Positions 26,738 through 35,477 of a stretch of DNA of 64,000 nt are shown here, in pieces. A program made the translations under genes and the position numbers. Source of the DNA: JBJMQS01 sp045802605 (GTDB lineage Bacteria; Planctomycetota; Planctomycetia; Gemmatales; Gemmataceae). Numbering within the stretch: the first letter of the stretch is position 1; each line of letters opens with the position of its first letter. The DNA lies in contig JBJMQS010000011.1 in assembly GCA_045802605.1 (NCBI GenBank), positions 40,323 to 104,322 of the forward strand, read 5' to 3'. The notes below the pieces were generated by a model. That model ran no database searches and was not told the DNA's origin. It saw only the letters and a program-made list of their open reading frames with translations.

Positions 26738-29700
26738 TCAAGGGCTGGCTGCAATTCGATTGCGGAATTTCAAGTAATCGACTTGATCTACATCGCCGCT
26801 GTGATCGAAATCGAAGATCGTGCTGGCACCGGCAGACAGGGCATTGCGAAACACTAAATAGTCCGTCTGATCTACCGTCACATCGGCATTTTGATCGCCG
26901 AACAAGCGGAAAAACTTGTTTGCCGTCGTGCCGTGAATGAAATAACTGCCGCCGGGAATGCCATCCACGTTGCCGTCGAGGGCACCACCCGGTGCGGAGA
27001 CTTGAGCCGCACTGACGATGAAATCGTAAATCCCATCGACTAGCGAGCCGAATTCGGTCAAGCTTCCGGCAAACGTGAGCGTGACGATACTGGTGGGGCT
27101 TGTCGAGGTCGTCGATAATTGCACATTGCCCAGCGTTCCGCCGCTGCCGGTGCGCGACAGCGTGAACGCTGCTGCGACATTCCCCCCTGAGAATGACACC
27201 GGCTCCGAAAACGTGACGACCACTTGTTTGACCATCGAACGTTGTGCCGCGCCGTCGCCAAAGACCACGCTGGTGACCGTCGGCGGCAACTTCGACTCGA
27301 AAGCGCCAATATCGGAAGCCCCGCTATTAATGCGATTGAAGCCGGCACCGCGCTGATCGGTCGTCAGTCCGACCGAGATGCCCGCGTTGATGGCTGGACT
27401 GCCGGGCAACAGTGCAATGGTCTGCGTCGGGCCACCATTATTGGCCAGAGTGTTCAGACCCGCAGCGGCTGCCGAGACATTCAGCAAGTTGTTGGACGAA
27501 CCTGCGGCAAACGCGGCGCCCCATACGTTGGCTTGATCAGGCGCGGCGTTGCCCGCAATGATCGTGTTGATCGTAGTCACGCTGGCATAGTTGTCCGTTG
27601 TTCCGCCGCCGCTGCCCACGGCCGTGTTGTAGGCGACGGTGAGATTGCGGATCGTCGCAGTGCCATCAAAGAACATGATGCCGCCACCGTCATGCGCGGA
27701 ATTGTTGGCGACGGTGCTGTTGTCAATTGTCGTTGTGCCGTGACTGATGATCGCCCCGCCGCCGTTGGCGGCGGTGTTGCCGTTGAAGGTCGAGGCGGTG
27801 ATAGTTGCTGATCCATCGAGCCGTAGTGCGCCGCCATTCAGGTCGGAGATATTGTTGGTGAATGTTGAATTCGCAATGTTCAAACTGGTGAAGGAGATAA
27901 CGGCGCCACCGTAAGTCTTTGCGTGATTGGAAGTGAAGGTGCATTGCGTGATCGTAAGTGGCGCATTGTTCCAAATCGCGCCGCCCCAACCGTTCGTGAT
28001 GTCCGCAACATTCTGATTGAAGGCGCTGCCCGAGATGGTGATCGTCCCATCGTTTTTGATCGCTCCGCCGAAGTCGGCCTTGTTGCTGGTGAATTGGGTG
28101 TTGTTAATGGTGACAGTGCCGGGGCTACATATGCCGCCGCCAGCAGCCGAGGAGTTATTGGAGAAAGTGCTATCACCGATGATGAGGGTGCCGAAGTTGT
28201 GAATGCCGCCGCCAGAGTCCGTCGCGCTGTTGTTGGCGACCGTGCAATTGCTGAGGGTCGTTGTGGCGTGATTAATGATCGCCCCACCGGCGTTCGTGGC
28301 TGAGTTGTTGCTCAGCGTCGAGCTTGTGATCGAGGCGCTGCCGAAGAGCCGAAGCGCGCCGCCGAGAAAGCTGGATTTGTTGTTGCTGAAAGTCGAGCCG
28401 CTAACGGTGAGATTGCCGTTGGATTGCACTGCGGCGCCGAGATATGCGACGTTGCCATCCCAAGTGGTGCCGGTGAGCGTCAGTGTGCCGGCGCTATAGA
28501 TGCCGCCGCCGATGTTCGTCGCCGTGTTGCCCGAGACTTTTGAGTTGCTGAGCGTCAGTGTACCGACGTTGTAGACACCGCCGCCGTCGCCGCTGTTTTT
28601 GCCACCCGAGATAGTCATACCGGTCATCGCAACAGTCACGCCGCTGTTCACCTGAAATACTCGGCTCAGATTATTGCCGTTGATCGTGACCAGATTCATG
28701 CCGGGGCCGGTGATGGTCGTCGTGCCGGAAGCGTCAGTGAGCACCATTTGCGTGCCGGCGAGAGTGATCGTCCGTGGCGTTGAAAAGAAAGTTGCGTCAA
28801 ATGTGATGGTGTTGGGTCCGGATAGACTGTTTGCATTAATAATCGCCTGCCGAAGGCTACCCGCACCCGAGTCATTGATGTTACTGACAACGAGAGAGGG
28901 AGGTGCCGCGACTACCTCGACGGCGCCGATATCGGTCTGGCCGTTGAGGACGCGCGGGAAGCCGCTGCCGCGCTGATCGGTGGCGAGCCCTGCGGGATTG
29001 CTGCCTGCATTGACGAGAGGGCTGTCGGGGGCCGGAAGATGCGAGAGTGTCGGCCCGCCGTTGGCAGTCAGTGAGGCAAGCTTGAGGTTGGTACCGAACG
29101 GCAAGTTGTTGCTGCCCGTCAAGGTAAAGCCAGCGTTCGAACCGATGGCGGAGAAGTTCACATTCACCGTGCCGCCGCTGGAAATGTCCGTGCCAGAGTT
29201 GCCGCTGACGATCGAGCTTTCGACAGTGATGGTGCCGTTGCCGAAGGTGCGGGCGACGCCGCCGCCGGTGTTGTTAACGATAGTGCTATTGCGAAGGGAG
29301 ATGCTCCCGGTGGCGATGCCGCCGCCGCTGCTCGCGGCGGAGTTGCCGGAGATGGTCGTGTTGGTGACGGTGACGCCGCCATAGGAGAAGAAACCGCCGC
29401 CGGAGCCGAAAGTGCAAGTGTTGTTGACGATCGCGCTGTCCGCGATGGTGCTGGTGCTGAATTGAGCGTAGAGCCCGCCGCCGTTGCTACTTGCCGAGTT
29501 ACCGCTAATGGTGGAGCGTGTGATGGTGAAATTGGTGGAATCGCCGATCCAGATGCCGCCGCCTTGTGAGTAGCCCACGTTGTTGAAGAGATGGACATCG
29601 ACGAGGGTGAGGAGTGGGCGGTTCGCTCCAATGTAGATGCCGCCGCCTAGGCTTGCCTCTCCGCCTGTGATGCCGACGCCGCTGATGGTGACGGCTGACC

Positions 29701-32700
29701 CACTGGCGATGTTGAAGACGCGGCCGGCCTGGTTGCCGTTGATGGTCAACAGATTCGCCCCGGGGCCCGTGATCGAAACGCCGTCGAGGATGCTAAGCTC
29801 GCCGCTGGTGAGCGTGATCGTCTTGGCCGAATTGAACGACGAATCGAACGCGATGTTTTGGAATCCCGAGGTATTGTTCGCGTCGAGGACCGCTTGACGA
29901 AGGCTGCCCGCACCTGAGTTGTTCGTATTCGTGACGGTAAACGTCGGCGTGGTCGGCGTGCTGATGACGATATTCGAGCTGTTCGCCAAGTTGTTGGCCG
30001 GCAGCGTGAGTACAGCCTGATTCGAGGCGGAGTCGGTGATGAAACTGCTGGAGTCCAGTTGGACCGCCGTCACGTTCAGATCGGTGGAGTTCTGGTTGAA
30101 GCCGACTGTGTAGGTGCCGCTCAGCGTTGTGCCGGTTTGAGGGCCTTGGATGAGCAGCGACCCACCCGTGTTCAAGAAAACGAAGAGGTAACCCGAGAGC
30201 GTCACGGGCTCGCTGAAGTTGAGGGAGACGCCGATCGTCGCACCGGCGCCATAAGTGCCGTTGGGCGTCGGACTAGTAATACTGGTGATCGTCGGGGCGG
30301 AGGTGTCGGGCGTGGTGATGACGATGTCTTTGTTCACCCCGAAGTTACTCGCCGGCAGCGTGAGCAAAGCATTGTTGTTCGATGCGTCGCGGAGTGTGCT
30401 GCCGCTCTCGAGCGTGAAAGCCGAGACGTTGAGATCCGGCGAGGGCTGGCCGGCGACGACATGGTAGGAGCCAGTCAGCGTGGTCATGCCGGATTGCTGG
30501 GCGGTAATGACCCCCACGCCCCCATTGTCAAACATGACGTCCAGGGTGCCGGTGAGCGTGACCGGCTCGCTGAAGTTGACGCGAATGTCAATGACACTGC
30601 CGGGCCCGTATGTGCCGTTGGGCGTATCGCTGGTGATGAGGGTGATGGTCGGGGCCGTGGTGTCGGGTACGTTCGCGACTTCGACGCTGCCGATATCGGT
30701 GGCGCCGAAAAGGGTCCGGGCGACGCCGCGTTGATCGGTAGCGAGGCCGGCGGAATTGCTGCCTTTGTTGATGACCGGACTGTCAACTGCGGGCAGGATC
30801 GTCGGTGTGGGGCCCCCGTTGTTGCCCAGCGCGCCGAGCTTGAGGTTTTGGCCGATGATGTTGTTGGAGCCAGTGAGGGTGAAGCCGGCCGCGGAGCCGA
30901 TCGCCGAGTCATTGACGTTCACGGTGCCGGAACTGAAGACGTCCGGGATGAAGGACCCATTGCCGCTGACGATGCTGCTCTGGATAGAGATGGTTCCCGA
31001 GCCGCTGGGGCGGACAATGCCGCCGCCGGAAGAATTGGTGACCTCATTTGCGGTGATGGTGGAGTTGATGACATTGAGCGTGCCGACGAAATTGGGAAGC
31101 ACGATGCCGCCGCCGCCCAGCGATGCGGTGTTGGCCACGATCGTGCTGTTGATGACCGTGAGGCCGCCGGAGCCGACGGCTCCGAAGAAGTAAAGTCCGC
31201 CGCCGATGCCGGTCGAGGCTTTGTTGTTGGCAATCGTGGAGCTCTCGATCTTGGCGCTGCCGCTCGCTCGGAAGTAGATGGCGCCGCCGTCGTCGCCGGC
31301 GACGTTGCCGCTGAGGGTCGAGCGGAGCAGCGTGAGGGTACCGGCGTATTCGATGTTGATGGCGCCCCCATCGACCGTAGCCGAGCTGTTGCTGATGACG
31401 CTGTCTTCAACGGTGAGGTATTCGTCCTCGCTGTAGATGGCACCCCCTTCGGTACCATTGCCGGCTGTCAACGTCATGTTGCGCAGTGTGACTTTGCCAG
31501 TCGTGGGAACCGCTGAAATGTTGAAGATGCGGCTATTGTTGTTGCCGCTGATTTGGACGAGGCTTGCACCGGGCCCGGCGATCGTGACGGCGTCAGTGAT
31601 CGCGAGTTCGCCACCAAAGAGGGTGATGGTTTGCGACGTGTTGAACTTGCTGCCGAAAGTGATTATGTCCGGGCCGGCGACGCGGTTGCTTTCGACGATG
31701 GCCTCGCGCAGTGAGTCGTTGCCGGTGACGTCGTCGGTATCGTTGACATACGTATGGAGTTCGAAAGCGCCGATGTCGGTGACGCCGCCAGCGGCGCGGA
31801 AAACACTGCGCTGATCGAAACTGTAGCCCACACTCATCTTGCCGGCATCGTGCAACGGGCTGTCGTACTCAAAGGCGACGGTCTGGGTCAGGCCGCCATT
31901 GCTAGCGAGCGGGCGGAGCTTGAGGTTCTGGCCGATGAGGTTGTGGGCGCCGGTGAGGGTGAAGCCGGAGGTGGAGCCGATGGCGCTGTAGTTTACGTTG
32001 ACCGTGCCGTCGCTGAAGACGTCTGGGCAGAACGCAGCGGTGTTGCCGCTGACGATGCTGCTGTCGAGGGAGATGGTGCCTGAGCCTGCGGAGCGGGCAA
32101 TGCCCCCGCCGAGGGAGTTGAACGTGTAGTTGCCGGTTATGGTGGAGTGTTGGATATCGAGGGTGCCGGAGAAGGCGTTGAGCAGAATGCCGCCACCGCC
32201 TACGGCGGCAGAGTTGCCGGAGATAGTGCAGTTGTAAATCGAAAGGCCATTGGCGCTCACGCTGCCGAAGAAATACAGGCCGCCGCCGGTGCCGTTCAAA
32301 GCTTTATTGTTGCTCAGAGTCGACTGAGAGAGGGATACGCTGCCGTTCTGATTGAAGTAGATGCCGCCGCCGTCGTCGGCGGCGGTATTGCCGCTGATCG
32401 TTGAGCGAGTCAGCTCGAGTCGGCCGGCGAATTGCATATTGATTGCGCCGCCATCTCCGCTCGCGGAACAATTGCTGATGACGCTTTGGTCCATGATCAG
32501 CGTTTCGTCCTCGCTGTAGATGCCGCCGCCGTCGGTGCCATTGCCGGCCGCCATCGTCAGGCCTCGCAGGGTGATAACTGTTCCCGGCGAGGCCCCCGCC
32601 GTGTTGAAGATGCGGCTGGTGTTGTTGCCGCTGACAGTCACAAAGCCCGAACCGGGTCCTTCGATCGTGACGGCATCTGTGATCGACAGTTGGCCGTTCA

Positions 32701-34330
32701 GCACGATTGTCCGCGGTGTGCTGAAGTACGTTGGGTCGAACTTGATGGTTTGCACGCCCGGAAAGTTGTTGGAGTCGTCGATTGCGAGGCGCAGGCTTCC
32801 CAGGCCGTCGCCAGCGTTTTGGACTAGGAGGGTCGTCGGGACCGCATTGATTTTGAAGTCGGCGTTGTTGATGTCGTAGAAAATATTGCCATTCGCGCGG
32901 ATGCGGAATCGCCCTCCCTCCCCGACGGAGTTTGCGGGGAGAAAGACTGCGGCGCTGCCGTCGTTGTCTTCGTTCCCATTTAGGGTCGTGAACGTTTGGC
33001 CGCCGTCTTTGGAAAAGTCGATGCTGACCTTCGAGACGTTGATGCCGTTGCCGGTGGTACCGGCGACGTTCCAGGTGACAGTCTGTGTTGTCTGCGCGTA
33101 GACCTGTTGGAAGAGGTTGAAGTTGGTGATGGCGAAGCCAGCGCCGGTGTCAACCGTTGTGATGTCCACGTTATCCGCCTGGTAAGCGCCCTTTCCGTCG
33201 CGGACTGTGAGTAGGAAGTTCAGATGGCGGTTCGTGGTCGCGGCAACTTCGGCTTTCGATCCCGTTTGTCCGGCTAATACGGTCTCCAGGGCGGGGAACA
33301 ATCGCACATTCCCAGTCGCAGTTGGTTCGAAACTGCGGTAGAGCGGGCCATAGCCGCTGTCGGGCGTACCCAGCGCCGTAGGATGCGTTGCCAAGTCGTA
33401 CTGTTCCCAGGTGTATGTGAGGGGGTCAGTGGGATCGCTGCCAGTCCCTGAGAGCACGAATGGGGTGTTCGTGGGAATGGTGTAGTCGAAGCCTCCATTG
33501 ATAAACGGAATCGCATTACCCGTGGCTTGTTTCGTTCCGACATTTGGAATGACGTTGTTGATGTAAGTCGTAATTTGGTCGAGGGTGTGAATGTGCATTG
33601 TTTCTGAAAACGCAGTGGCGAAGTTGTCCGCAGGATCATTGTAAAGTGCGTACGACATCAGCGTCGAGCCGAGCCCGGGTTCGTATGCGCTGCCGGCGTT
33701 GTATTCACTCTGTAAATCCGGGCCGCCTTTGGCGTTAAAAGTGTGGCCGGCGCTGAATTGATGGCCAACCTCGTGGGCAAAGAAGTGGCGGAAGTCGGAG
33801 TCGAGTTTGCCTGCGGAATCGACGACCGCGATGGTCCGCCCCGACGTGCCCAGCCCTTGTTGGGAGGCGACACCGACACCTTCATGCGCGAACCCGCCGT
33901 CGTAGCCGGAATCGAAGACTTGGCCGATGTCGAAATTGGAGCTGCCGATGATGCTTGTAATGACGCTTTGACTTTCGAGGTACAGATTCTCCCGTTTGCC
34001 CGAGGTAAAATTGTCGGTAGTCGTGAAGATGAGGTTGTTGTTGTTGGGGACGAGTACAAAATTGATCGACAATTCTTTTCCATAAACCTCATTGAGGCCG
34101 GCAACGGCCTTATTGATTGCCGTTGACGTCCCCGCGGTGCCGCCATTCAATGCCGTGAATTCGACCGTCGATGCAATGGCAATGCGGAAGATTCGAAGCT
34201 GCGAACCATTGCTGAAGGCCGGCGCGATGCGGTCTTCCAGTATTTGCAGCCGCGGCCGGGCATGTTGGTACTGGGGCCGCTTGGCCGGAGTTCGGAAAGA
34301 TTTTGTCAACAATCGAGAACGTATTCGCAT
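26738..34330 (-). CDS. Giant metzincin peptidase with beta-helix blocks and dockerin-like end
   Basis: 2530 aa. N-terminus RPRLQILEDRIAPAF (LEDR at 31-34). Residues ~40-260 form a reprolysin/M12B-like zinc peptidase: HEVGHQFSAGH (186-196) is the HExGHxxxxxH zinc motif and LMSYA (Met225) the likely Met-turn. A beta-sandwich domain follows (TQTVTWNVAGTTGNGINVSK, the C-terminal domain often attached to reprolysin-like peptidases). Then come four right-handed beta-helix blocks, each opened by a SLRxAIxxxN motif (GDGLGSLRLAIDDSN, GNDSLREAIVESN, SGAGSLRQAVLDAN, SGAGSLRQAIINAN) and built of ISGNxAxxxGGGIY repeats. Two Ig-like domains (PTPNGTYGAGATIGVSLNFS) lie between blocks 2 and 3. It ends with the shared FGDG module and EF-hand pair DQNADVTVDQTD/DFDHSGDVDQVD. 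GGAG is 7 bases before ATG. Last gene of module 2. Confidence 0.93.
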   Translation of the reverse strand: MRIRSRLLTKSFRTPAKRPQYQHARPRLQILEDRIAPAFSNGSQLRIFRIAIASTVEFTALNGGTAGTSTAINKAVAGLNEVYGKELSINFVLVPNNNNLIFTTTDNFTSGKRENLYLESQSVITSIIGSSNFDIGQVFDSGYDGGFAHEGVGVASQQGLGTSGRTIAVVDSAGKLDSDFRHFFAHEVGHQFSAGHTFNAKGGPDLQSEYNAGSAYEPGLGSTLMSYALYNDPADNFATAFSETMHIHTLDQITTYINNVIPNVGTKQATGNAIPFINGGFDYTIPTNTPFVLSGTGSDPTDPLTYTWEQYDLATHPTALGTPDSGYGPLYRSFEPTATGNVRLFPALETVLAGQTGSKAEVAATTNRHLNFLLTVRDGKGAYQADNVDITTVDTGAGFAITNFNLFQQVYAQTTQTVTWNVAGTTGNGINVSKVSIDFSKDGGQTFTTLNGNEDNDGSAAVFLPANSVGEGGRFRIRANGNIFYDINNADFKINAVPTTLLVQNAGDGLGSLRLAIDDSNNFPGVQTIKFDPTYFSTPRTIVLNGQLSITDAVTIEGPGSGFVTVSGNNTSRIFNTAGASPGTVITLRGLTMAAGNGTDGGGIYSEDETLIMDQSVISNCSASGDGGAINMQFAGRLELTRSTISGNTAADDGGGIYFNQNGSVSLSQSTLSNNKALNGTGGGLYFFGSVSANGLSIYNCTISGNSAAVGGGGILLNAFSGTLDIQHSTITGNYTFNSLGGGIARSAGSGTISLDSSIVSGNTAAFCPDVFSDGTVNVNYSAIGSTSGFTLTGAHNLIGQNLKLRPLASNGGLTQTVAFEYDSPLHDAGKMSVGYSFDQRSVFRAAGGVTDIGAFELHTYVNDTDDVTGNDSLREAIVESNRVAGPDIITFGSKFNTSQTITLFGGELAITDAVTIAGPGASLVQISGNNNSRIFNISAVPTTGKVTLRNMTLTAGNGTEGGAIYSEDEYLTVEDSVISNSSATVDGGAINIEYAGTLTLLRSTLSGNVAGDDGGAIYFRASGSAKIESSTIANNKASTGIGGGLYFFGAVGSGGLTVINSTIVANTASLGGGGIVLPNFVGTLNVINSTITANEVTNSSGGGIVRPSGSGTISIQSSIVSGNGSFIPDVFSSGTVNVNDSAIGSAAGFTLTGSNNIIGQNLKLGALGNNGGPTPTILPAVDSPVINKGSNSAGLATDQRGVARTLFGATDIGSVEVANVPDTTAPTITLITSDTPNGTYGPGSVIDIRVNFSEPVTLTGTLDVMFDNGGVGVITAQQSGMTTLTGSYHVVAGQPSPDLNVSAFTLESGSTLRDASNNNALLTLPASNFGVNKDIVITTPDTSAPTITSITSPTPNGTYGAGATIGVSLNFSEPVTLSGYLFVFLNTGGSLLIQGPQTGTTLSGTYTVGFNQNSTDLNVTAVQLDSSSFITDSASNQAVLTLPANNLANSSNIVISTPTTPTFTVTNTNNSGAGSLRQAVLDANNTSGFQNIAFDSSFNSAKTITLTSGELSILDGVSITGPGANLLTINGNQAGRVFNIASGSAVTISGVGITGGEASLGGGIYIGANRPLLTLVDVHLFNNVGYSQGGGIWIGDSTNFTITRSTISGNSASSNGGGLYAQFSTSTIADSAIVNNTCTFGSGGGFFSYGGVTVTNTTISGNSAASSGGGIATGSISLRNSTIVNNTGGGVARTFGNGTITVESSIVSGNSGTDISSGGTVNVNFSAIGSNAGFTLTGSNNLPFGTNLKLASLTANGGPTLSHLPAPDSPLVNAGSNPAGLATDQRGSGFPRVLNGQTDIGAVEVVAAPPSLVVSNINDSGAGSLRQAIINANSLSGPNTITFDATFFSTPRTITLAGTQMVLTDASGTTTITGPGMNLVTINGNNLSRVFQVNSGVTVAMTGMTISGGKNSGDGGGVYNVGTLTLSNSKVSGNTATNIGGGIYSAGTLTLTGTTWDGNVAYLGAAVQSNGNLTVSGSTFSNNKSSFLGGALRLFGSASITSSTLSNNSATNAGGAIINHATTTLSNCTVANNSATDSGGGIHNFGTLIIGDSTFSNNSSAAGGGICSPGTVTINNTQFTSNKADFGGAIKNDGTITISGSAFNQNVADITNGWGGAIWNNAPLTITQCTFTSNHAKTYGGAVISFTSLNIANSTFTNNISDLNGGALRLDGSATITASTFNGNTAANGGGAIISHGTTTIDNSTVANNSAHDGGGIMFFDGTATIRNLTVAYNTAVGSGGGTTDNYASVTTINTIIAGNAAPDQANVWGAAFAAGSSNNLLNVSAAAAGLNTLANNGGPTQTIALLPGSPAINAGISVGLTTDQRGAGFNRINSGASDIGAFESKLPPTVTSVVFGDGAAQRSMVKQVVVTFSEPVSFSGGNVAAAFTLSRTGSGGTLGNVQLSTTSTSPTSIVTLTFAGSLTEFGSLVDGIYDFIVSAAQVSAPGGALDGNVDGIPGGSYFIHGTTANKFFRLFGDQNADVTVDQTDYLVFRNALSAGASTIFDFDHSGDVDQVDYLKFRNRIAASP

Positions 34331-34331
34331 G

Positions 34332-34425
34332 GCAACACTCCGGTCGGCAAAAGTCAGCAGGTTCGGGCTTCACCAGACAATGCGCATTCTGAGTTGGCCT
34401 AGTCTCAGGCGAGAATGAGTGTTGC
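34332..34425 (-). promoter_or_regulatory. Inverted repeat covering the ribosome site of the module-2 exoprotein
   Basis: GCAACACTC (34332-34340 on plus) and GAGTGTTGC (34417-34425) are perfect complements. On the transcript the arm next to the gene reads GGAGTGTTGCC directly before ATG 34330 and includes the Shine-Dalgarno GGAG. The loop is long (76 bases) and contains the shared leader element. Confidence 0.5.
34366..34411 (-). promoter_or_regulatory. Shared leader/promoter element, copy A
   Basis: Aligned with 35377-35423: plus-strand blocks GGCTTC, GCGCATTC, GT-GGCC and AGTCTCAGG occur in the same order and spacing upstream of both the giant peptidase gene and the PEP-CTERM gene. Probably a common promoter or binding site. 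Confidence 0.6.
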
Positions 34426-34508
34426 ATTTGGTGTGATCGTCAGGAGGGGGCGAAACGATCACTGCGTTGCGATGATGGCGCTGGTCGCGTTCGGCAATGG
34501 TATGTCGT

Positions 34509-35339
34509 TCAGGTGGCCGACCGGCGCTTTCGCATATGACGGGTAAGCGCCGCCAGTCCGGCGATCGAGGCCAGCGCCATCGAGCTTGGCTCAGGCACGG
34601 CGGTTACCTGTAAATTGTCGAGAGCCCAGTATTCATCGGAACTGTCAGTGGTGTTACCATACCGGGCAAACTCCAAGGTCGCCGTACTGCTCGTCGCCGT
34701 GAATTCCAGATACGGATTGCCCACGCCTCGGCCAAACAGATAAATGCTGTAGTCCAGCGAGTAATTGGTGTTGTTGGGCGAAAAGGCGAAATCTGCCCCC
34801 GTATGCCGCGGAAAATCGGGCCCGGTGGTGCTGGTGTAAGTGGTATCGGAATATCGCTGAGGCGAATAAGCCCCGACGTTTACCCCCTGTTGACCGTTGC
34901 TAAACGTCGTATCCACTAAGCGAACACCATTGACGGCGAATCGCCAGGAATCTGGGCCAAACCCATTGGCGGAACCATCCCAGGAGGCGCCGATCAACAG
35001 GTCAAACGCCACGCTGTAGTTCGTACCCGCAGACAGGCCTGTCAGACTGAGTGTTGCAATTTCATCGATAGAACCGCTCTTGGCGATCCCGGAACCAAGC
35101 CGGCCGAGGTACGTGGATTGGTTCGGTGAGGACAATCCGCCGCTGTCCGTTGGCAGACTGGTACGTGTCAGGGATGTGATGGATCCTCCGGGACTGAAGC
35201 CCGCCGTATTGGTTTCGAAGTCGTTGGCGTAAACCACCTGGGCCGATGCAAAAGTGGGGAGCAATGCCACCGACACGGCGAGCGTCAGTGCCCATGTGAA
35301 AAGGGAGTTGGCCGCTGTAAATCGAAATCGTAGAGGCAT
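34509..35339 (-). CDS. PEP-CTERM sorted exported protein
   Basis: 276 aa from ATG 35339 (AGGAG upstream); the longer frame to 35402 lacks a ribosome site. Signal peptide ~1-38 (LFTWALTLAVSVALLPTFAS then AQ). The body is a beta-sandwich carbohydrate-binding-like domain (VVYANDFETNTAGFSPGGSI, NYSVAFDLLIGASWDGSANG, YWALDNLQVTAVPEP). The C-terminus VPEPSSMALASIAGLAALTR plus MRKRRSAT is a PEP-CTERM tail: PEP box, TM helix, basic end, which is cleaved by exosortase. No exosortase gene is in the window. It stands between kinase and giant peptidase in module 2. Confidence 0.9.
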   Translation of the reverse strand: MPLRFRFTAANSLFTWALTLAVSVALLPTFASAQVVYANDFETNTAGFSPGGSITSLTRTSLPTDSGGLSSPNQSTYLGRLGSGIAKSGSIDEIATLSLTGLSAGTNYSVAFDLLIGASWDGSANGFGPDSWRFAVNGVRLVDTTFSNGQQGVNVGAYSPQRYSDTTYTSTTGPDFPRHTGADFAFSPNNTNYSLDYSIYLFGRGVGNPYLEFTATSSTATLEFARYGNTTDSSDEYWALDNLQVTAVPEPSSMALASIAGLAALTRHMRKRRSAT

Positions 35340-35376
35340 GGCGCATACTCCTAGCAGCAAATGGTGTGAGGTGTCT

Positions 35377-35423
35377 GGCTTCTCACATCTAAGCGCATTC
35401 AAGGTGTGGCCAGTCTCAGGTGC
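35377..35423 (-). promoter_or_regulatory. Shared leader/promoter element, copy B
   Basis: Same block order as 34366-34411 (GGCTTC, GCGCATTC, GTGTGGCC, AGTCTCAGG), located 38-84 bases upstream of the PEP-CTERM start codon. Confidence 0.6.
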
Positions 35424-35477
35424 GGTCCAAAATGTCGATGACAGAATTTTAAAAGATGCGCGAGATGCTCTGGGCCG

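Noticed and set aside
30059..31516. 485-codon plus-strand ORF
   Set aside because: Lies entirely antisense to the giant peptidase gene; repeated GGC-rich codons of the beta-helix keep the opposite strand open. Gly/Asp/Arg-rich text with no domain.
26738..34330. Possible CRISPR-like or satellite array in the repetitive DNA
   Set aside because: Repeats are in-frame protein motifs of varying length and sequence without unique spacers.
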